Shown here: positions 6,956 to 15,500 of the stretch, in pieces
How positions within the stretch are numbered: the stretch's first letter is position 1
How the letters are laid out: the number at the start of each line of letters is the position of its first letter
NCBI GenBank assembly: GCA_964479625.1
Contig: CAYZMS010000049.1
Location: 1 to 20,033, forward strand
DNA from: CAYZMS01 sp964479625
GTDB taxonomy: Bacteria > Bacteroidota > Bacteroidia > Chitinophagales > Saprospiraceae
Direction: 5' to 3'
Length of the DNA stretch: 20,033 nucleotides
Program-made: the position numbers and the translations under genes
The notes under the pieces: generated by a model
What the model was told of the DNA's origin: nothing
What the model saw: only the letters and a program-made list of their open reading frames with translations
Database searches by the model: none

Positions 6956-9109
6956 TTATGCTTTGTAGTAGTTATTCACTACCAATTTGTCTGCCCCCGC
7001 TTCTGCCAGGCCATTCTCTCTGGTCTGAATAACCTTTTTGATAAAAGCCCGGGCGCTTTCTCCATAGTCCCTGGCAAATGCCTCCTCCGGTTCGTATTGG
7101 TTGATGGAGGTCACCAGGGCAGGAAAATCGCTCCAATCGAAAAAGGAACCTTTCTCTACAAAATTCGTCTGGAAGTCTTTTAGAATACCACGGTGGGTAT
7201 TGCACTTAACATCAGCGCCGAGTAATAAGCCTTTTGCCCCGATTACAAAAGCCAGGTAGCTGTAATAAAGTCCTTCTGCCCATTCTTCCTTTTCGTAGTG
7301 CCGGTCGGCCAGTTCTATCTTTTCCCGGGCGTCTGCAATAATGGTCCCAACGAGATCCAGGGTGACGCCGGCACACTCCCCTACTCCGATCTCCTGTACG
7401 TATTTCCGATCCTGCCCCCAGTCAAAAAAGTCAGTTTCGGTCAAGGTTTCAAAATCCGACAGCGGTTTAAGTAGGTGGTAGAAGTAGCGATTCTCCTCCT
7501 TACGGCGATAATAGTAGTTGTTGAAGTATTCACCTTCTTTCGCATGCTGTATGTAATCGTCCAGCAGACTACGCAGAGCCTCCGGGATGCGTTTGGTAGG
7601 TAGTTTGATCACTTTATCGGCGATGAAGCCTTCTCCTTCAGGAGACACCCCACCTCCTAATACCACCTGCATTGCCGGAGCGACCAGGGCCCCCTTTTTG
7701 ATCGAGCTGCCGTGGAAACCAATCTGGGCGGCCATGTGTTGACCACAGGCGTTCATACAACCGCTGATCTTTATTTTCAGGTTTTGTTCTTCGATCAGGT
7801 CGGGATATTCTTCCCGAATAACTCCTTCCAGCACCTGGGCAAGTCCGGTACTGTTGGTTACGCCCAGCGCACAGGTATCCGTTCCAGGGCAGGCGGTGAT
7901 GTCGGCGGTGGAGTCAAAACCCGGGGCAGCCAAACCCAGCTTATGCAATTGATTGAAAACATGTGGCAAGGCCTCCGGTAGGACAAACCGGAGTAAAAAT
8001 CCCTGATTGATCGTCATTCGAATGTCATCGGCAGCGGTTTCCCGCACCAGTCTGGCCACCGACCGCGCAGTTTCGGCGGAAATATTCCCCAGGGGGACCC
8101 GCACCTGCACAGCATAGTACCCTTTTTGTTTTTGTTCGAATATATTCGTGGCCTTCCACTGTTCGAAAAGCTTTTCCTCTACAGGGGATTTATCCCAAAG
8201 GCTCTTATCCAGTTTCGCCGCTTCTACAATTACCGTATTACGGTCAATGGTAAAGGTTTTATATTTAATGGCTTTCCATTCATCCCGAACGAGATCCATG
8301 AACCCATCCAGCCCCAATTTTTTCACCAGGAATTTCATGCGCGCTTTCATGCGCTTTTCGCGTTCGCCGTAGCGGTCGAATACCCGGAGGGCTGCTTCCA
8401 GGAAAGGGATCAACTGATCTTCCGGCAAGAATTCATAAGCGGTTTGCGCCACCATGGACACCGCACCCAGGCCTCCGCCGATAACCACTTTGAAGCCCCA
8501 TTGTTCCTGACCCTCTATAGTGTTCAGACGGGGAATAAACCCAAAGTCGTGAAAGTAGGTGAAAGCGGAATCCCGTTCGCTGGAAGAAAAGGCGATCTTG
8601 ATCTTGCGCCCCATATCCTGGCAAATAGGGTTGCGCAAAAAATATTCAAATGCAGCCTGGCTGTAAGGGGCAGGGTCGAAGACCTCTTCCGGGTCAACCC
8701 CCGCCAATGGAGAGGCCGTCAGGTTGCGCACTGTATTCCCACAGGCTTCTCTGGCAGTGATCTGTTTTTCCGCAAGTGCTGCCCATATGGCCGGACTATC
8801 CTTTAGCTTCACATAGTGTAGCTGAATATTCTGCCGGGTGGTAATATGTAAATTACCATTGGTATAGGTTTCTGAAATATCTGCAATGCGTTCCAGTTGC
8901 TCAGCGGTCAACTTACCAAAGGGTATTTTGATCCTGAACATTTGTACTCCGGTCTGCCGTTGACCATAGACCCCCCGGGTCAGGCGATATAGCTTAAACC
9001 GCTCCTCATCCTCCTTCCCTCTTTGAAAGTTGGCGATCCTTCGTTCCAGTTCCAGGATGTCTTCGCGGTCAGCAGCCTGAAGGTGTTCGAGTGGGTTATT
9101 TTGACTCAT
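6956..9109 (-). CDS. Siroheme sulfite (nitrite/sulfite) reductase with C-terminal HEPN-like domain
   Basis: Six-electron reduction of sulfite to sulfide, probably ferredoxin-linked, in the cytoplasm. I prefer the ATG at 9109: the upstream in-frame ATG at 9136 lies four bases after the terminator T-run, while the 9109 start is preceded by the A-rich stretch usual in this phylum. Residue numbers below count from 9136. Two ferredoxin-like half-domains and siroheme-contacting NGNLHITTRQNIQLHYVK (93-110) precede the four cluster/siroheme cysteines: C416-x5-C422 and C460-x3-C464. After about residue 575 the protein continues with some 150 residues not present in ordinary CysI/NirA: helical, AREKIELADRHYEKEEWAEGL..YSYLAF, resembling a HEPN domain. 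Neighbours (siroheme genes, cysH) decide sulfite over nitrite as the main substrate. Expression is probably set by the leader at 9141-9289. Confidence 0.9.
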   Translation of the reverse strand: MSQNNPLEHLQAADREDILELERRIANFQRGKEDEERFKLYRLTRGVYGQRQTGVQMFRIKIPFGKLTAEQLERIADISETYTNGNLHITTRQNIQLHYVKLKDSPAIWAALAEKQITAREACGNTVRNLTASPLAGVDPEEVFDPAPYSQAAFEYFLRNPICQDMGRKIKIAFSSSERDSAFTYFHDFGFIPRLNTIEGQEQWGFKVVIGGGLGAVSMVAQTAYEFLPEDQLIPFLEAALRVFDRYGEREKRMKARMKFLVKKLGLDGFMDLVRDEWKAIKYKTFTIDRNTVIVEAAKLDKSLWDKSPVEEKLFEQWKATNIFEQKQKGYYAVQVRVPLGNISAETARSVARLVRETAADDIRMTINQGFLLRFVLPEALPHVFNQLHKLGLAAPGFDSTADITACPGTDTCALGVTNSTGLAQVLEGVIREEYPDLIEEQNLKIKISGCMNACGQHMAAQIGFHGSSIKKGALVAPAMQVVLGGGVSPEGEGFIADKVIKLPTKRIPEALRSLLDDYIQHAKEGEYFNNYYYRRKEENRYFYHLLKPLSDFETLTETDFFDWGQDRKYVQEIGVGECAGVTLDLVGTIIADAREKIELADRHYEKEEWAEGLYYSYLAFVIGAKGLLLGADVKCNTHRGILKDFQTNFVEKGSFFDWSDFPALVTSINQYEPEEAFARDYGESARAFIKKVIQTRENGLAEAGADKLVVNNYYKA

Positions 9110-9140
9110 GCTTGTTTTTCTTTTGGGTGATTCCATGAAC

Positions 9141-9180
9141 TAAAAAGCCCCTCCGGCGGGTCCACCGGAAGGGCTTTAGC
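9141..9180 (-). terminator. Attenuator-type intrinsic terminator before the sulfite reductase
   Basis: On the minus strand AAAGCCCTTCCGG (9177-9165) pairs with CCGGAGGGGCTTT (9156-9144) over 13 bp with one wobble around an 8-nt loop. The run of five T (9146-9142) follows directly. It lies between the polycysteine leader ORF and the first structural gene, so it would end transcripts before the operon unless prevented from folding. Confidence 0.85.
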
Positions 9181-9199
9181 ACAAACTTTATTTTTGAAC

Positions 9200-9289
9200 T
9201 TACCCGACCAGCATACCGCCTGCTTCAGTTGCAGTACAGCAACAGCAACAACACATGTGGCGGCAGATTTGGGCAATTGTAAGGATCAT
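9200..9289 (-). CDS. Polycysteine leader peptide (29 aa), candidate cysteine attenuator
   Basis: The minus strand opens at ATG 9289-9287 and ends at TAA 9202-9200. The peptide starts MILTIAQICRHM, continues with six consecutive cysteines (residues 13-18, codons at 9253-9236, alternating TGT and TGC), and ends with an 11-residue tail finishing GMLVG. Cys9 adds a seventh cysteine. No domain or export signal is present; the role is presumably to be translated, not to act as a protein. It sits about 15 nt after the predicted transcription start and 23 nt before an intrinsic terminator that precedes genes for making sulfide, the cysteine precursor. By analogy with trp and his leaders and with polycysteine leader ORFs known in mycobacteria, ribosome stalling at low Cys-tRNA would let transcription continue. 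Alternative start: Met12, directly before the cysteines. Confidence 0.85.
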   Translation of the reverse strand: MILTIAQICRHMCCCCCCTATEAGGMLVG

Positions 9290-9310
9290 ATCTTGATTGA
9301 TTTGACAATG

Positions 9311-9342
9311 CAAGAATACCTGCTTTTCATTTAGCATGCAAA
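9311..9342 (-). promoter_or_regulatory. Predicted promoter of the sulfur-assimilation operon
   Basis: Minus strand: TTTG at 9342-9339, a 20-bp spacer, then TATTCTTG at 9318-9311, seven of eight matches to the Bacteroidota -7 consensus TAnnTTTG. Transcription would start near 9304, about 15 nt before the leader ATG. Confidence 0.6.
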
Positions 9343-9357
9343 TTTTAAGCAGAAAAA

Positions 9358-9376
9358 TATCACTTTTTTAGTGATA
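9358..9376. promoter_or_regulatory. Palindrome upstream of the sulfur operon promoter
   Basis: TATCACT-TTTTT-AGTGATA is a perfect 7-bp inverted repeat with a 5-bp spacer. It begins 16 bp upstream of the -33 element, a usual place for an activator or repressor site. The binding factor is unknown; its position is the main argument. Confidence 0.4.
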
Positions 9377-9497
9377 AAAATATAGAAACATAGGTTCATA
9401 TAATGAAATATTAGGTTAATTTAAAAGGAAAACCATTCAATTTCATTGGCTATGTAATCAAATAATTGTCATTTCATAGCTTGCCAGGTTTAAAGAA
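9377..9497. other. A+T-rich spacer between the sulfur operon and the adhesin terminator
   Basis: No gene, RNA or repeat recognised. The stretch 9377-9497 is A+T-rich and separates the operon promoter from the terminator of the adhesin gene; both units are transcribed on the minus strand. Confidence 0.6.
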
Positions 9498-9532
9498 AAA
9501 AGGGCCCCTCGCTTGTCGCGAGGGGCCCTTTT
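9498..9532 (-). terminator. Strong intrinsic terminator of the adhesin gene
   Basis: Arms 9498-9512 and 9518-9532 are a perfect 15-bp inverted repeat with a 5-nt loop and a core of GGGCCCCTCGC. On the minus strand it is followed by a run of T. It lies 29 bp after the adhesin stop codon and shields the downstream sulfur operon from read-through; T and A runs on both sides make it potentially bidirectional. Confidence 0.92.
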
Positions 9533-9561
9533 GGGTAAAAGATTCTTTCCTCAGGACCTAA

Positions 9562-12500
9562 CTACCGTTTGATCATTTTAACCACCTCTGTATCCTGACC
9601 TCCGATATTGACCCGCATGAAATACAACCCTTCCGGCAGGTCACCGATAGGTAATTCGTGCTTGAAGGAATCGGGAGGTAAGCGGAAGGAACGCAATATC
9701 GACCCATTAGTTTGCATCAGTTCGATCGTAATTCCTACCTCCGCTTGTTCCAGGAACTCTACAAACAAGACATCTGTAGCCGGATTCGGATAGATCATGA
9801 AGGTCTTTTCTCCCTGACGCAATACAGCTTGTACCTCATCAGACATGATCTTCTCCAGACCTGGGTTCTGCGGGATCAATTCTACCCGGTAGAAGTTATT
9901 ACCCATTTTCGGCTTGGCATCGATATAGTAATAGTAGCGCAACTCCTCTGTCTGATCGAAAGGCGTAGTGACCTCTGCAATAGTCTCGTAGGTTTCCTTA
10001 TCCGTTGAAGTCTGGACGGCGAAGGTGTACGTCAGTCCGTCATTGGGAGCGGTCCAGTCCAGGCGAATTTTTTGTTCATCCTGCATGGGCTCAGCTTCAA
10101 TGGCGAAACTGTTGCTTTCTACACACCAAGGTGCACCGTCTACCACTACAACTTTGTAGGTGTTAGCTGCGGTACAGCCATTCTCTGTAACAGTCAGGGT
10201 AACCGTAAAATCAGCGGTAGAGATAGGCTCAATGGTCAGGAAGCGGCCGCTGGAACCAGAAGGAAGTACTAAGTCCGGTCCATGCCAGCTGATTACTGGT
10301 CGGCTTGTTTTGGTAATGGCCTCCAGGGTGATAGTCTCCCCCAGACAAACCGTTTCCTTATTCGCTTCGATTTCAGCCATGGCATCGTCCTTAACCGTGA
10401 TCTTAACAGGATTCTGTGGTTCGATCCAGCGTGGACAGCCTACGATCCGGGCACAACGGTTGAAATAAGTTGTTTCGAAAAGCGGCCCCGGGTCATATTC
10501 CGGGCTGTTCGTATTCGGGATAGGCTCGTAATAGGTGGCGTCAAAACGGGCGGAAGTCGTTGACTTCATCCAGAGGTACTCGATCTCTCCAACCCCTCCT
10601 GAGGGCAATTCTACATTTACGATCGGATCCGGGTCATTTCCTGGAGCACAGATCATTTGGTCAAAGCCTATTACCCCGGGATCAGTCAGCGGGATACAAT
10701 CCAGGAAGAAGCCCGCATCGATGGTTGGATTTTCTTCGGCCCAACCGATCGTAACTACATCCGACATAAGTGTCAGCGGGTCTACGTTACTATCCAGGCT
10801 ATCATTAGAGCCCTGGAACTGTTTTGTAGCCAGGTAGAATTCATTTGGTGGAAGGAAACACAATTTGTAAGCGCCTGAGTCTACCTCGAACATGTACATA
10901 CCGCTTTGGTCGGTAAAGGTAGTATCCACGCTAACAAAGCCACCTTCTCCATCGGGGGTTTTCAAAATAACCCTTACTCCTCCGATTCCCTGCTCATTGG
11001 CATCCTGAATGCCATCTTCGTCCTTATCTAACCAGACGTAGTCTCCCAACTTGGATGAACAGCCGTCCACTACGGTAAAAACGGTATAGAGGACCCTTCC
11101 ATCACAGTTAACAGTAGTATCAGGGGTAAAAACTACCTCCAGAACATTGGTCTCACCTACTTCTAATTCAGCAGGATAGATGGTATCGATCGACTCTCCG
11201 TTTAAGAAAAACTCTACCGTACCGGGTTCTGAAGTTATTACTTCGGGCACAAAGGGATCATCATTGGTACAAAGGATTAATTCTTCATCAATATTCTCCA
11301 GCTCTACAGTTGGATAGAAACAGGTGTTTTCAATGCTCAGGGTGTGGCGACCATTAGACACCACCACTGAATACCCCAACTCATCAATATGCCGAAAACG
11401 CAGTTCATAAACCCCGGTCTCTACCTCTTCCAATTCTGTACCCAGGGGCACATCGATCGGTTCGCCTGGTGGGTCCGGGCTGTCAAGCGTAGACATGCCC
11501 ATTTGTTCAATAACTACCCAGGTCTCTCCTGTAGCAGCCTTTACGACTACTGTCTCTCCAAACTGTCCATCGTCTTCATCGGTGGCATTATTCAAGCAAA
11601 CACAGGGATTATTCGTAATATCTGGTCCACCAAACCACCCTGCATCCCTGGTCAGATCTTCATCTCCTGCTTCCAGGGTAAATACTTCGGTCATGAGTTC
11701 ACTGTCCAGGGAAATATCGCTATCCACGGAATCATCTGCCCCTTGGTTGGCAGCCGTAGGAGCCAGGGTATCAGAAGGAGGAAGGAAGGTGATCTTGTAA
11801 TCGCCGGGAGGCACCTGGAAAAGATAAAGGCCATTTTCATCGGTGAACATACTATCTATAAAAACACTATCCTCTGTAACGGCAGTGATGATCACCAAAA
11901 CCCCTGGAAGCGGCATCTCTTCTTCATCCTGAATCCCATCCCTGTTGGCGTCCAGCCAAGTGTAATCCCCTACCAAAGCTCCTTCTGGGGTCAGTGTAGG
12001 CAGATCACAGATGGTCGTACAACCCAGGTCATCAGTCACTGTTACAGAAACCGGGCCGGTAGAAAGATCGGTAGCTATGGAGTCGGTCTGGCCATTACTC
12101 CAAAGATAGGTGTAAGGTGGTGTTCCATTTCGAGCAGTTACAGATGCCACTCCATCCGTAGAACCGGGGAAGGAGGGTGGTGATACTACTTCAATAGTGC
12201 ACTGTAAGACTCCTGGATCAAGAATGCTGACCATAGCAGTTGCGGTACATTCATTCTGATCGGTAACGGTCACCGAGTAGGTTCCCGCCGGAAGGTTTTC
12301 TATGGTTTGAGTGGATGCTCCGTTATCCCATTCAAAACTGTAGGGAGAAGTACCGCCACTCACCAGTACCGTAGTACTACCTGTGCTGTCTGCACCGCAG
12401 TCCAGGTCTGTTTTTTCAAAACTAATGGCAATAGCAGGAGGCTCAGCAATGGAAACCTCTGCCGTTCCTGTACAAGCAGCTGAATCGGTCACCGTGACGG

Positions 12501-15500
12501 TGTAAGTTCCTGCGGGGACATTAATCAGGTCAGCAGTAGTTTGTCCATTGCTCCATTCATAAGTATAAGGCTCCATTCCTCCATCTACCGTTAGGGTAAC
12601 TCCCCCGGATGATTCCCCATTACAGGCTACGTCTATGGGCTCTGCAGCCACATCTATGCCATCCAGGATAAGAATAGAGGCAGAGTCGATGGCTGTACAG
12701 CCATTGGCATCTGTTACCGTAAGGATGTAAGTTCCAGTTCCAAGGCCGCTCAGGTCTTCCGTATTTGCCCCATTACTCCATTCGTAGGAGAAAGGCGAAG
12801 TACCGGAGGTGACCGTAGCATCTATAGTGCCGTTATTCTGACCGTCACAAACCATTTCGGTGGCATCCAGGCTCAACTGGGGATTAGGCGCTTCTTCAAT
12901 GGTAAAGGATCCGGTAATGGTACACCCTGCATTGTCAGTAACCGTCACTTCATAGGTTCCTCCATCCAGGTTTTCGAGTACTGCGGTGGAAGCCCCATTA
13001 TTCCAGGAATAGAAATACGGTTGTGAACCACCGGAAGGTTGGGCGGAAACCACACCAGAACCGGAAGCTTCGCAAATGATATTCGTACCCTGTAATTGCA
13101 AGGTCAACTCGGTGGGCTCCGTAATGGTAATGCTCGAAATAGCCGTACACTCATTTCCGTCGGTAACCGTTACCATGTACATGCCGGCAGGCACGCCGGT
13201 CAGATCGGCTCCGATCTGCCCATTACTCCATTCGTATACATATGGTTCCGCACCTCCGGAAGCTGTTGCTGTAGCACTTCCGGTGCTATCGCCAAAGCAG
13301 AGAACGTCCTGGGCGACAATATCAATAAGAATATTACCATTTACGATGATATTCACCGAAGCGGAATCTAAACAGCCATTGGCATCGGTAACGGTCACAG
13401 TGTAGGTTCCCGTTCCCAGGCCAGTAATTGCTGCAGAAGTTTCCCCATTGGGCCATAGGTATTCAAAAGGTGCGGTTCCACCGGTAACGATGGCTTCGGC
13501 CATACCCTGGTCTTCACCGCCACAGACCATATCCGTAGCTTCAATGGTAACTTCTGGACCATCTGCTTCCTCTATGGTAACAGAAGCAGTGGCAATACAT
13601 TCGTTCTGATCAGTAACCGTAAGGGTGTATGTCCCGGCTGGGAGATCAGCCAGGTCTTCTGTGTTGGCACCGTTACTCCATTCGAATGTATAAGCAGGTG
13701 TGCCTCCACTTACCGTAGCTTGTATAAGTCCATCTGCCTCTCCTTCACAAACCAGATCAGTTGCATCCAGATCGAGCAGAAGGGCATCGGGTTCCATTAT
13801 TTCAAATAATTCAGTAGCCGTACATCCATTTGAATCCGTTACGACCACAGAATAACTCCCGGCCGGGACCCCTGCGATCTGCATGCCGGAGTCTCCCGTA
13901 CTCCATTCAACTTCGTAGGGGGCGTCTCCGCCTGTTATATTTAAAATGGCCCCACCGGAATTATCCCCATTGCACAGCAGGTCGCGAACAGTTACTTCCA
14001 AAATAATGTCTTCGACAACCGTAATGGTCGTCTCTGCTATACTCGAACACCCATTGGCATCGGTAACGGTGACCGAATACGTACCTGAACCAAGATCTGA
14101 TTGATCCTCATCTTCCGAACCATTATTCCAAACAATGGCATAAGGTTCTTCTCCTCCTTCAATATTCAGATTAATCTCCCCCTCTGACTCACCACCGCAA
14201 ACAATGTTGGTGGATTCGATGATCAATTCGGGGGCTTCTGCTTCTTGGATGGTAATGCTGGCATCGTCACTACAACCATTCACATCTGTTACCGTTACCG
14301 AATAAGTTCCAGCCGCCAGATCTGTAATAGTAGCAGTAGTATCTCCGGTATTCCACAAGTAGTCGAAAGGAGGCATTCCTCCAATGACCATAGCCGTGGC
14401 GGAACCGTCACGAAGGTTTTCACAAACCAGGGAAGAGCCATTAATTTCTACAGTCAGGGAGGGAGGCTCAGTAATAGTAACCGACCCAATGGCTTCACAT
14501 TCCGTTCCGTTGGTGACCGTCACGGTATAAGTACCGGGGCCAAGTCCTGTGATCACAGAAACGGTTTCGCCATTACTCCATTCATAAGAAAAGGGTGGTT
14601 CTCCCGACAGAACTTCTACCCGGGCAGTACCATCCATGGCATCGCAGGTGGAAACATCCGTTCCGGAAACCCGCAGGGTAAATTCAGTAGCAGCCTCAAC
14701 AGTGTATTGGCCGGTAGCTTCACAACCTGCCTGGTCTGTTACCGTAACAGAATAAACACCGGGAGGTAGGCCATTGATGCTGGAAGAGGTTTGCCCGTTG
14801 CTCCAGTCATATTGATAGGGTGGTAAGCCATCGGAAGGAACAGCGACCGCCGTTCCATCCTCAAACTCAGGACAGGTTTCGTCCGTTCCGGAAACTTTTA
14901 GAGAAAGATTAGACTGTTCGATCAGTAAAACATTAGCTTCTGCCGTACACCCATTATCATCTGTAACAGTAACGGCATATCCACCAGCACTTAAACCGAT
15001 CAAGGCCTGGGTGGTAGCGCCGGTATTCCACAAATACGTGTAGGGGGCCGTTCCACCATTGGGCAAGGCTGCTACAAAGCCGTCCATTTCTCCGGCACAG
15101 GTGGGGTCAATCGCATCTATGATTGTAGTGAAAGGACCCTGATCGATGACCTGCCTCGTGGCGGTGGCCGTACAACCGTTATCGTCAGTCAGGGTGACTG
15201 TATACGTACCAGGTGCCAGCCCGGTAATTTTTTTCCCGCTATCTCCATTGCTCCAGGCATAAGTAAAAGGCGCTTCTCCCCCCTCAGGGAAAGCTTCGAT
15301 CATGCCGTCCTCCGCTCCGGGGCAGGTCACATCGGTGGCTTCCACATCTACATCCACAGGGACTAATTCCACGGGGACACACTCTACCCGCCCACACATG
15401 GCAGCATCGGTAATAGTTACGCAGTATTTTCGCTCCTCTGTAACGGTAATGGAGTTCCCATCCTGTCCGGTGTCCCATCTATATCGATAGGGAGGCTCTC

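Noticed and set aside
8126..8806. 226-codon plus-strand frame inside the sulfite reductase gene
   Set aside because: Antisense to a well-conserved coding region with intact siroheme reductase motifs; composition is that of a complement-strand shadow.
9137..9310. SAM riboswitch or other metabolite riboswitch before the sulfite reductase
   Set aside because: Sulfur operons often carry SAM aptamers, but most of this short leader is the polycysteine ORF plus a simple terminator, leaving no room for an aptamer core I can recognise.
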